Below, piece by piece: positions 45,051-52,475 of a stretch of DNA of 64,000 nucleotides. A program made the position numbers and the translations under genes. This DNA is from Tepidibacillus fermentans (GTDB taxonomy: Bacteria > Bacillota > Bacilli > Tepidibacillales > Tepidibacillaceae): NCBI RefSeq assembly GCF_004342885.1, contig NZ_SMAB01000005.1, positions 62,001 through 126,000 on the forward strand. The letters run 5' to 3'. The notes beneath the pieces are model-generated. The model ran no database searches. It saw nothing but the letters and a program-made list of their open reading frames with translations, and had not been told where the DNA came from. Positions within the stretch are counted from its first letter, which is position 1; the number at the start of each line of letters is the position of its first letter.

Positions 45051-45118
45051 TTCACATATAGAATATTAGTAATATCTGTTTAACATTCTCATTTTACTAT
45101 TTCACTCAAACTCTGTCT
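45051..45118. repeat. 68-bp direct repeat, left copy
   Basis: This segment, just upstream of wzx, is repeated at 46163–46229 with only about three differences (one base indel near TATAG, A/G in AATRTCTG, and T/C near the right end). Shared core text includes TAACATTCTCATTTTACTAT. The pair brackets the mazEF/IS insertion. Confidence 0.9.
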
Positions 45119-45261
45119 ATTTATAGATGTTCCTATTTTTTTTGGAACAAACGTAGTTTTTGTTCATTCAATTTTGCTAACTTCACCAATAAATTTATTT
45201 GTTTTTCGACACCTGCCCAACTAAATTAGCTTCTCAAAAATTATCAAGAAACTTTAAAGTA

Positions 45262-45292
45262 CAAAAAATAACCCTTTCTGAAAGAGAAAGGA
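45262..45292 (-). terminator. Intrinsic terminator of the split mazF
   Basis: In the minus direction CCTTTCT pairs with AGAAAGG around CTTTC and is followed by GTTATTTTTTG. It begins six bases beyond the stop codon of the toxin's C-terminal fragment, which shows that this fragment is the original gene end. Confidence 0.8.
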
Positions 45293-45429
45293 TTATGTCA
45301 AGTCAGATATGTTTCTATTTTCGCTAGGCATTCATCGATTATTTTATCTATTTCTTCAATTTGTTCATCTTCTGGATTATACTTCTTTAAAATTTTTAGA
45401 TTACGAGCTTTCCAATCCAATGATTTAAC

Positions 45430-45753
45430 CTAATGCAACAAGAAGTCCCCTATCCTATTTAGGTGGGAGATGAATTGTTGCCATCTTGAAAAACACACGA
45501 ACATATGTTATAATGAATAAGAACATACGTTCTTTGATAACTGGATATATGGGGTTGCATGGAGAAAATAAAATGCGAAAACCAAGCTGATCCTTCCATG
45601 CGTAAAATATCCAAGGTACAAAAGAACTCCGAATTGTCGGACATCTAGGGTTGGAACGACCCGAAGTCACGCTCAGGGAGATGAAAGGTTGCTTTCGTCG
45701 TGGAGCTGAGAAGCTCCCACTTCAAGCGATAGTTAAGTGGTGAGTGGTTCACT
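45430..45753 (+). mobile_element. 324-bp non-autonomous IS200/IS605-family derivative with TnpB-tail/omega-RNA-like right end
   Basis: The boundaries follow from the exact interruption of mazF between TTTAAC and TTGATC with no target duplication, the mode of IS200/IS605 insertion. The right part (about 45650–45753) translates in plus frame as LERPEVTLREMKGCFRRGAE then KLPLQAIVKW, the familiar tail read through the 3' end of TnpB genes. It contains nested hairpins (GGGAG/CTCCC; CACTT/AAGTG). The transposase and most of tnpB are missing. The left part carries a promoter. Confidence 0.85.
45486..45532 (+). promoter_or_regulatory. Consensus promoter with LexA-like boxes inside the mini-IS
   Basis: TTGAAA (45486–45491), 17 bases, TATAAT (45109 in the last three digits of the series: 45509–45514). 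Two GAAC-N4-GTT palindromes overlap or follow it: CGAACATATGTT (45498–45509) and GAACATACGTTC (45521–45532). The second matches the Bacillus LexA/DinR site CGAACRNRYGTTYC well except at its outer bases. It would transcribe toward the omega-RNA-like segment. SOS control is inference. Confidence 0.6.
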
Positions 45754-46007
45754 TTGATCAGTTAAAACTACCCCTGTTATTGGATAGCCATCGCCATCAA
45801 GGGATATTCCTTCTTTTGGTAAATCCACTTCGAAGGGATAACCCTTCTTTTGATTGGTAATCGGACAAACAGCTATAAATCCTGTTGCTTGATTGAATTC
45901 TTTAGGCGATAAAACAATAGCATTCCTTCTCCCAGCCTGCTCATGACCAGCTTGTGGATTGAAGTTTAAAACAACGAGATCGCCTCTCTCTGGTACGTCT
46001 GCTGGCA

Positions 46008-46163
46008 TTAAATCAATTCACGCCCTTCTATCCCAAAATCAATTTCCTCGTGTCGATTTTCAGGTGTAATCTGTGATATTAGTTCTTCCAATGTGTATTT
46101 CTTCCGTGTTCTTTTTGGCTTTAATGTGATGATACCTTCATTTCCAATCACGTTTAATTCCAT
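46008..46163 (-). pseudogene. mazE: MazE-like antitoxin, N-terminally truncated
   Basis: 51 codons read MELNVIGNEGIITLKPKRTR, then KKYTLEELISQITPENRHEE and IDFGIEGRELI. This is the C-terminal two thirds of a MazE/ChpI antitoxin (toxin-binding tail intact). The DNA-binding AbrB-like N-terminus (about 30 residues, with the usual WGNSLAIRIPK block) is gone. The truncation falls exactly where the right 68-bp direct repeat begins. Its stop overlaps the mazF start (TAATG), as in intact modules. Confidence 0.85.
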
Positions 46164-46229
46164 TCACAATAGAATATTAGTAATGTCTGTTTAACATTCT
46201 CATTTTACTATTTCACTCAAACCCTGTCT
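46163..46229. repeat. 68-bp direct repeat, right copy
   Basis: Near-identical to 45051–45118 and in the same orientation. Its left edge coincides with the truncated 5' end of mazE, and its right edge lies 23 bases before the -35 box of the plus-strand polysaccharide operon. Confidence 0.9.
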
Positions 46230-46251
46230 TTTATTATGTTTCTTCACTAGG

Positions 46252-46280
46252 TTGCAAAGAAATAAATAAAACGCTATGAT
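46252..46280 (+). promoter_or_regulatory. SigA-type promoter of the plus-strand polysaccharide operon
   Basis: TTGCAA (46252–46257), a 17-base spacer, then TATGAT (46275–46280). The start of transcription would be about 35 bases before the ATG of the Wzz-like gene. Confidence 0.7.
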
Positions 46281-46321
46281 ATCATAAGGCAACATATTGT
46301 AAACATTAAAAGGTGGTTATT

Positions 46322-47305
46322 ATGGCGAGTTCAAAAATTGACCAGATATCCTTAAGAGATATGATTGAGACACTTTTAAGAAACAAAAAGTTCATCTTAT
46401 CTTCGATTCTCATCTTTGTTATTTTAGCAGCTGCATATAGTTTCCTTTTCACAAAACCGATCGTCAATGTAACAACAGAGGCTACAGTGAAGCAAGTAGA
46501 AGGAGCAGAGAGCAATTTTACGATTGAACCTTTACTCAATGCAGTCATCGTTCCTACATATAATTCATCAGCAAACATTCAGTTTCCTGATGTGGTGACA
46601 AGACCTGATTCTAAGTATCCTGTTGTAAAAATCGATACCTTACTGACTGAGTATACGAATGAGTTAACAAATAATACAAAACTAGTCGAGGAAGTAAGAA
46701 AGATATCTCCAAGATTTAAACAAGTCACGGGTTCTTCATTAAAATCGATGATCGCATTTGACATGGTTCCTGATTCAGATATTTTAACGATTAAAGTTAC
46801 GGCAAGTACAAAAGAAGAAGCAGTAAAGTTTGCAGAAATCGTAAACCAAGATTTTCAAAGCTTTGTTGAAAAACAAAACTTTGAGATGATTCATAATAAA
46901 TTATCTTCCATTAAACATCAATTAGAATTTAATATTGGTCTGTTAGAAACGAAAATCGATCGACTGCAAAAGGAAATGGCTACTGTAGATAAAACGATTG
47001 CTTACCAATCTTCGAAAGTGGAACCGAATCCCGCTTACATTATGTATGTTCAAAATCTATCTAGTAATAAAATTGCATTAAATAATGCAAAGTCCCAATA
47101 TGAAGAAATACAAAAGGTGGAGAAAAGATTACCGCAAATTGCGAAAGAAACAGGTTTGACGGTATCGATGGAACAACCGGTTATTGAAACGAGTTCTTCA
47201 TTATTGAAAATCTTGGTTAAAAACGTGGTTTTAGCTGGAATGGTCGGATTCGTCATTGCTGGTTTTGTTGCATTTTTAAGAGAATATTGGAAGAGAACAA
47301 TGTAG
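46322..47305 (+). CDS. Wzz/YveK-like chain-length determinant or capsular regulator
   Basis: About 327 residues with two membrane helices (near 27–45 and 299–318). Between them is a large extracellular helical domain, starting with the Wzz pattern ISLRDMIETLLRNKKFILSS. The coiled region (about 195–265) is typical of polysaccharide co-polymerases. No matching BY-kinase is seen nearby. It would set polymer length together with the polymerase encoded next. The ATG follows AAAGGTGG by five bases. Confidence 0.87.
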   Translation: MASSKIDQISLRDMIETLLRNKKFILSSILIFVILAAAYSFLFTKPIVNVTTEATVKQVEGAESNFTIEPLLNAVIVPTYNSSANIQFPDVVTRPDSKYPVVKIDTLLTEYTNELTNNTKLVEEVRKISPRFKQVTGSSLKSMIAFDMVPDSDILTIKVTASTKEEAVKFAEIVNQDFQSFVEKQNFEMIHNKLSSIKHQLEFNIGLLETKIDRLQKEMATVDKTIAYQSSKVEPNPAYIMYVQNLSSNKIALNNAKSQYEEIQKVEKRLPQIAKETGLTVSMEQPVIETSSSLLKILVKNVVLAGMVGFVIAGFVAFLREYWKRTM

Positions 47306-47328
47306 AACCAATTCAACATAACAAAAAG

Positions 47329-47350
47329 AGGATGGCATGATGTCATCCTT
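47329..47350 (+). terminator. Hairpin between the Wzz-like and polymerase genes
   Basis: GGATGGCA and TGTCATCC form an eight-pair stem (one G-T), followed by TTCTAAATTATT. The T content is modest, so it is at best a weak terminator or a processing site within the operon. Confidence 0.45.
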
Positions 47351-47375
47351 CTAAATTATTAGAGAGTGGTTTTAG

Positions 47376-48683
47376 ATGGAGAAGATACTGCAACTGAAAG
47401 TTTGGTCGATTTCAAAAATACTTCTGTTTTTTATTTTAGGTGCTGCCGTTTTAGGTCCTGCTTTTTTTAATGTGAATATTGGCCCAATCTCTTTATCTTT
47501 ATTTAGAATAACGTTATATGCCTTATGGGTCATCTTCGTTCTATTATTGTTAAAAAATGATGGGGAGATATCCATTACTAATTTAAAAGTAAGACTCCTT
47601 GTCTGGTTTCTCATTTTTTGGTTTGTTTATTCCATCATATCTTTGCTTTGGGCAGATTCAACCATTGATGCCGTAAAACATATTAACCATTTATTTGTCG
47701 GCTTTTCACTCATTATCTTTGTTGTTTTCTTTTTTATTGAGAAACGGGACTATATCCATTTTTATCGTTTATGGATATTCATATTAACGGTATTAATTTT
47801 AGTGGGGTTATGGAATGTATTAACCGGACAGCAATTAAGCGTCTCGACACTTGCGGGTTTAACCAATGAACAGCGTTTTACGCCAACTGCTATCTTTCAT
47901 AACCAAAATGATTTTGCAACCTATTTAGCGTTAAGTCTACCGTTTACATTGACCTTAATTCGCTATGGACGAAATCTATTGGTTTCTCTATTTGGTATTA
48001 TCTTATCTTTACTCAATTTATCTTTAGTCTTCCTAACCTATTCTCGTTCGAATTATCTTGCGATCGCAATGGGAGTCGCATTTTGGTTCTTTTTCTTTAT
48101 GAAAAGGAGAGAAAAACTATTTTTAATTGTTCTTACGCTATCTGGAACTATGGTACTATATTTTCTATTTCCTGAGCCTTTCCATTCTGCTTTAGATACA
48201 TTAAAGGTTCAAATTGATAGCCTATTTGTCCATGATCAAGGAAAGGAATCGGTGAATGTAAGAACAAATCTCATAAAGAATTCTCTACTCTTTTTATATG
48301 ATCATTATGGTTTTGGCGTTGGTGCAGGAAACGCGGAATACCACATGGCACATTTTCGAGTCTATGACACGGCTAAAATCGTCAATGTTCATAACTGGTG
48401 GTTTGAGCTTTTGGTCAATTATGGAATCCTTATTTTCTCGGGATATGTCCTGTTCTATTTATCGCTAATCATCCTATTAAAAAAACAATATCATACCCTG
48501 ACTGATCGAAACGAGAAGATGATCGCAGAATCATTAATCATCGGATTAGTTATATTTTTCCTAGCAAGTACGAGTTCAAGCACAATCATTGCCTTTGGAC
48601 CACAATGGCTTTTCTTTGCCTTTACGGTTGGCTATTTAAATTATTTATATCTCAAGCAGGAAAGGAATGCCCTAGCTGAATGA
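47376..48683 (+). CDS. O-antigen ligase/polymerase family membrane protein (Wzy/WaaL)
   Basis: 435 residues with about ten to twelve membrane helices and the O-antigen ligase domain: TPTAIFHNQNDFATYLALSL, SRSNYLAIAMG and an outer loop with GVGAGNAEYHM and VHNWWFELLVNYGI. These loops carry the Arg and His residues used in sugar-polymer joining. Probably the repeat-unit polymerase. GAGAGTGG precedes the ATG. The last codons overlap the next gene by four bases. Confidence 0.88.
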   Translation: MEKILQLKVWSISKILLFFILGAAVLGPAFFNVNIGPISLSLFRITLYALWVIFVLLLLKNDGEISITNLKVRLLVWFLIFWFVYSIISLLWADSTIDAVKHINHLFVGFSLIIFVVFFFIEKRDYIHFYRLWIFILTVLILVGLWNVLTGQQLSVSTLAGLTNEQRFTPTAIFHNQNDFATYLALSLPFTLTLIRYGRNLLVSLFGIILSLLNLSLVFLTYSRSNYLAIAMGVAFWFFFFMKRREKLFLIVLTLSGTMVLYFLFPEPFHSALDTLKVQIDSLFVHDQGKESVNVRTNLIKNSLLFLYDHYGFGVGAGNAEYHMAHFRVYDTAKIVNVHNWWFELLVNYGILIFSGYVLFYLSLIILLKKQYHTLTDRNEKMIAESLIIGLVIFFLASTSSSTIIAFGPQWLFFAFTVGYLNYLYLKQERNALAE

Positions 48684-49876
48684 AGATTTTAGTAATTTCG
48701 CATATGTACCCTTCTAACTTTAATATGACTTCTGGGATTTTCGTGCATGAACAAGTCAAAACTTTGGTTCGTCAAGGTCATGAAGTTAAGGTAATTTCAC
48801 CCATTCCTTGGGCTCCTTTTCCTTTCAATCAATTAAGTAAAAAGTGGAATCAATATTCGAAGATACCAAGAAAAAGTCAGATCGATGGGATTGAGGTTTT
48901 TTATACGCGATATTTAAATTTGCCTCATTCCTATTTATTCGAATACTACGGCGATTTTTTTTATCTAGGGATGAAAAATGTCATTGCCAAGCTCTATCAA
49001 ACGTTCCCTTTTGAACTCATTCACGCTCATGTCGCTTTGCCTGATGGGGTTGCGGCAATTAAACTGAAAGAAAAATTTCATGTTCCTTTCGTGGTTACCA
49101 TTCATGGCCAAGACTTACAACATACCATTTATCGGAATAAGAAGTGTAAAGCGAAAATAACTGAAACTTTTCAAAAAGCAGATAAAATCATCCTCGTAAG
49201 CTCAAAATTAAAACGGATTGCGGATCAAGAGATTGGCTACTCTAGTAAATCGGTTGTGATCCACAATGGAATGAACCTAGAGAAGATCAGTTCAACTCAC
49301 AGTAAAAAAATACCGTCAAATGAACGAATGATCTTAAGTGTATCCAACCTCTATCCGAGTAAAGGGATCGATTTGAATTTATATGCCGTCAGTAAACTGA
49401 AAAACAAATATCCCAATTTAAAATATTATATTGTGGGCGACGGACCGGAAAGAGATCGCTTGAGAAAATTAGCTGAAGATCTTCAGATTAAGGAACATGT
49501 GAAATTTCTCGGCCGATTGCCTCACGAAAAAGCATTAGAATATATGCAAGCGTGTGAGATTTTTTCCCTGCCAAGCTGGAAAGAAGGCTTTGGTATTGCT
49601 TATATCGAAGCTATGGCTTTTGGCAAACCGGTGATTGGAGTCGTTGGAGAAGGAATTGAAGATGTCATTCAACAGGGAGTAACGGGGGTATTAGTAAAAC
49701 CAAAAGATGTAGAAAGTTTAGTTAAGGCATTAGATGATTTGCTTTCAGATCCAACAAAAGGAGAAGAAATGGGTCAAAATGCAAGAAAAATGGTTTATGA
49801 TCAACTGACTTGGAAAGAAAATGTTCAACAAACCATCGATCTCTATAAGGCGGTGCTTCATCATGGCGAAAACTAG
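48680..49876 (+). CDS. GT4-family glycosyltransferase
   Basis: 398 residues, GT-B fold: KILVISHMYPSNFNMTSGIF at the N-terminus, GIFVHEQVKTLVRQGHEVKV and the acceptor-side HAHVALPDGVAAI. The donor-side motifs are YIVGDGPERDRLRKLAEDL, FLGRLPHEKALEYM and the EX7E region EGFGIAYIEAMAFGKPVIG. It starts inside the polymerase stop (ATGA) and overlaps the next gene by 14 bases, so translation of these genes is coupled. Confidence 0.92.
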   Translation: MKILVISHMYPSNFNMTSGIFVHEQVKTLVRQGHEVKVISPIPWAPFPFNQLSKKWNQYSKIPRKSQIDGIEVFYTRYLNLPHSYLFEYYGDFFYLGMKNVIAKLYQTFPFELIHAHVALPDGVAAIKLKEKFHVPFVVTIHGQDLQHTIYRNKKCKAKITETFQKADKIILVSSKLKRIADQEIGYSSKSVVIHNGMNLEKISSTHSKKIPSNERMILSVSNLYPSKGIDLNLYAVSKLKNKYPNLKYYIVGDGPERDRLRKLAEDLQIKEHVKFLGRLPHEKALEYMQACEIFSLPSWKEGFGIAYIEAMAFGKPVIGVVGEGIEDVIQQGVTGVLVKPKDVESLVKALDDLLSDPTKGEEMGQNARKMVYDQLTWKENVQQTIDLYKAVLHHGEN

Positions 49877-50990
49877 AATCTGTCATCTCTCCTCTGTACA
49901 CCATTATCTAGATACCCGGATTTTTATGAAGGAATGTCGTTCATTGGCTTCTGCCGATTATGAGACTCATTTTGTCGTACCGGAAGCAGATGAAAAGATC
50001 ATCAATGGCGTTCATCTTCATCACGTGCAAAAAAGTAAGGGTGGACGGTTGGCTCGGATGACCAAAACGGTTTGGAACGTTTATCAAAAGGCTCGTTCAC
50101 TTGATGCGAAGCTCTACCATTTTCATGATCCAGAGCTGATTCCGATTGGCCTTCTTCTGAAACTGCAAGGGAAAAAAGTGATCTATGATGTACATGAGGA
50201 TGTTCCCAGACAGATATTAAGTAAATACTGGATTAAGAAACCACTAAGAAAACTCATATCCTGGGTATTTGAAAAATTTGAAAATTTCTCAGCTAAGCGA
50301 TTTGATGCTGTTGTTACTGCGACTCCCTACATTAACGAACGCTTTAAAAAATTAGGCTGTAACACGGTGAATGTAAGCAATTATCCCATCCTTGAAGAAT
50401 TTCTGGACAATGCCATCGACTGGTCTACAAAGGAAAATGCGGTATGTTATGTTGGTGGAATTACTGGCGTAAGAGGATTGTTTGAAATGGTTGATGCCAT
50501 GACACAAACCAATAGTCGTTTATACCTTGCGGGTAAGTTTTTCACTGAAGATGAACACCAAAGGGCGAAAAAGATGGATGGATGGAAGAATGTGATCGAA
50601 TTAGGACAAATTGACCGAAAAGAAGTAGCTCAGACTTTAGCGAAATCGAAAGCGGGTTTAGTTGTCCTTCATCCCATTGAGAATTTCATTGATTCTCTTC
50701 CGATTAAAATGTTTGAATATATGGCTGCAGGAATTCCTGTCATTGCATCCAACTTTCCGTTATGGGAAGAAATTGTCTTAAAGCATCATTGCGGAATATG
50801 TGTAAATCCGATGAATCCAAATGAAATTGCCAATGCCATCAATTGGCTATTGGAACATCCAGAAGAAGCAGAAGGTATGGGGAGAAAAGGGAGAGACGCT
50901 GCAATTCATGAATATAATTGGAATTCTGAAAGAGATAAGTTAATTCGTGTATATGAAGAGATACTGAATAGATTGTTAATTGCAAAATAA
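49863..50990 (+). CDS. GT4-family glycosyltransferase
   Basis: About 375 residues. It starts MAKTRICHLSSVHHYLDTRI, a pattern seen in WfgS/WfeV-like transferases, with YHFHDPELIPIGLLLKLQGK, KVIYDVHEDVP and donor-side KMFEYMAAGIPVIASNFPLW. The ATG lies within the last codons of the preceding gene. Last gene of the plus-strand operon; a strong terminator follows. Confidence 0.9.
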   Translation: MAKTRICHLSSVHHYLDTRIFMKECRSLASADYETHFVVPEADEKIINGVHLHHVQKSKGGRLARMTKTVWNVYQKARSLDAKLYHFHDPELIPIGLLLKLQGKKVIYDVHEDVPRQILSKYWIKKPLRKLISWVFEKFENFSAKRFDAVVTATPYINERFKKLGCNTVNVSNYPILEEFLDNAIDWSTKENAVCYVGGITGVRGLFEMVDAMTQTNSRLYLAGKFFTEDEHQRAKKMDGWKNVIELGQIDRKEVAQTLAKSKAGLVVLHPIENFIDSLPIKMFEYMAAGIPVIASNFPLWEEIVLKHHCGICVNPMNPNEIANAINWLLEHPEEAEGMGRKGRDAAIHEYNWNSERDKLIRVYEEILNRLLIAK

Positions 50991-51040
50991 AAGTACAGAG
51001 TTCTGCAGCAAATTTTTGTAGAGGATAAAAAAACGTTTGA

Positions 51041-51067
51041 AAAACCGGGCAAAGCCCGGTCCTTTTT
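51041..51067 (+). terminator. Intrinsic terminator of the plus-strand polysaccharide operon
   Basis: ACCGGGC and GCCCGGT pair around AAA and are followed by CCTTTTTATTT. It lies about 50 bases past the last glycosyltransferase stop. Confidence 0.93.
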
Positions 51068-51146
51068 ATTTGGTAGGTTTAATATCACTTAGTCGATATT
51101 CGACACCATGTATTCCTTTATAATATTCAGGATACATTTCTTCCCC

Positions 51147-51932
51147 TGTCAGTGATAATGTAAAAGTTGACCACTTTAGTGGTTTGTGATCACTAAAAAA
51201 TTGACCACCTCTAGCAAATTTTCCTGTATCTTTAGATTGACGAGATCTTAAATACGGGAGGAAAGGATATGCTAGAGATGGCTAATATTGAGTTTATCAG
51301 AAAATAATACTTTGTAAAAGGGAAGTCAATACGTCAAATATCACGAAAAACTGGTTACGCTCGTCAAACGATTAGAAAAGCGTTAAATTCAACAGAAATT
51401 CCACGGTACCAAACGGAAAAGCCTAAACCAAAACCTGTCGTTGATTCTGTAAAGGACATTATTATCTCTTGGCTTAAGGATGATGAAAAGGCTCTTCCTA
51501 AGCAAAAACACTCAGCCCGCAGAATCTATCAACGATTAGTTGATGAATATGATTTCTCTGGAGGCGAATCAACGATTCGCAGGTATGTATGTGAATTAAA
51601 GAAGCACTTATCCATATCAAATGGCTATATTCCATACAGCCAAAAAGGATCTGAACAATTATTACTATTCTTTTCACAAAGATATGAACGTGGAAGCATG
51701 ATTATTACAAGTAACCGTGAATTTTCTTTGTGGACCCAGGTTTTTGGAGATGAGCAAATGACAGCTGCCCTCATTGATCGCTTAACTCATAGGGCATATA
51801 TTTTCCCAATGAATGGAAATAGCTACCGCTTTAAACAAAGTTTGCAAGAAGAACATTAAAAATTGACCACTGATCAGTGGTTTTTATTTAAACGGGGTGG
51901 TAAACTTTTTGATTGACATTAACATCCCCACA
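51147..51932 (+). mobile_element. IS21-family element, internally deleted
   Basis: The ends share AAAAGTTGACCAC (left, near 51162) and AAAAGTTTACCAC (right, inverted, near 51895), with a TGT at the outer edges. These are the multiple terminal repeats expected of IS21. Within lies a fused istA–istB remnant. About 1.6 kb of a full IS21 is missing, so the element is not autonomous. Boundaries are estimated from the terminal repeats. Confidence 0.82.
51269..51859 (+). pseudogene. istA'–'istB fusion remnant with an in-frame stop
   Basis: After AGGAAAGG and ATG the frame reads MLEMANIEFIRK, a TAA stop, then YFVKGKSIRQISRKTGYARQ. This is the IstA helix-turn-helix. It continues through HSARRIYQRLVDEYDF to KKHLSIS. 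It then jumps, still in frame, into the IstB C-terminus (GYIPYSQKGSEQLLLFFSQR, IITSNREFSLWTQVFGDEQM and so on) ending at TAA 51857. A deletion has removed the IstA catalytic core and most of IstB. Confidence 0.88.
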
Positions 51933-52039
51933 GTTTTCACTAGTAAACATAGGTGGAACCGAAAGGTCTCCATCATCCATTGCATCAAAATCTTGTACCC
52001 ACACTTAATGGAATTTCTTATTTTTCATAATATCAAATT

Positions 52040-52333
52040 TTTACATTAGGTAGAAGGGTTATCCCAGAGACAAATGAACCCCCAACTACATTGAATCGGC
52101 AGAAAATCTATAAAGGTATCAAGGATTATTCGGATGAGACGAAACGTGTATTACCGATCATTGATCAATGGCTCGAAGATGATCTTATACGTTGGGAAAA
52201 ACAAAAACATACAGCTGCAAGAATTAATCGAAGATTAGTAGATGAGTATGATTTCAAAGGATCTGAGTCAAATATTCGCGCAGTTTGTGAAAGCAAATCT
52301 TCACAAAAAGTAGGATGCTTTCTTATCTTTTGA
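52040..52333 (+). pseudogene. Second IS21-type istA fragment
   Basis: The frame reads KRVLPIIDQWLEDDLIRWEK then QKHTAARINRRLVDEYDFKG, the IstA segment following the N-terminal helix-turn-helix. It then loses similarity at VCESKSS. It differs from the istA copy 500 bases upstream, so it came from another IS21 element. No ends, ribosome site or catalytic domain are visible. Confidence 0.75.
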
Positions 52334-52356
52334 AAAAATCCCTTATCGTAATTATG

Positions 52357-52391
52357 AACCATAGCTCCTCTTATGACACTATGGTTTTTAA
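52357..52391 (+). terminator. Intrinsic terminator-like hairpin between converging regions
   Basis: AACCATAG pairs with CTATGGTT around a 14-base loop and is followed by TTTAATTTT. It separates the IS debris from the minus-strand polymerase gene and could work on either strand. Confidence 0.65.
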
Positions 52392-52475
52392 TTTTATTCC
52401 GGCTATATTGGGGATTTAACTATTGGATTTAACACCGTCTTAGGAAAATTGCTTTTGTATTGTTATTTTAAGAAA

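Larger units (their letters stand above)
45298..46008 (-). pseudogene. mazF: MazF/PemK-type endoribonuclease toxin, split by an IS200/IS605-derived element
   Basis: The N-terminal 85 codons (45754–46008) encode RGDLVVLNFNPQAGHEQAGR, a typical MazF start, ending GVVLTDQ. The inserted element then adds SEPLTT and a stop. The missing tail lies beyond it at 45298–45429: VKSLDWKARNLKILKKYN and so on to IETYLT. Joining the two at 45429/45754 restores ...LTDQVKSLDWKARN... exactly in frame, giving 128 residues, a normal MazF size. As it stands, the toxin lacks its final helix region and is probably inactive. Confidence 0.9.

Noticed and set aside
45541-45650. A 29-codon plus-strand frame (MEKIKCENQADPSMRKISKV...) just after the promoter in the mini-IS.
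   Set aside because: It ends right before the omega-RNA-like segment and resembles no known TnpB start; probably a leftover after deletion rather than a peptide gene.
45455-45670. Minus-strand open frame of about 70 codons inside the mini-IS.
   Set aside because: It is antisense to the TnpB-tail/omega-RNA region, has no family signature and is explained by the structured right end.
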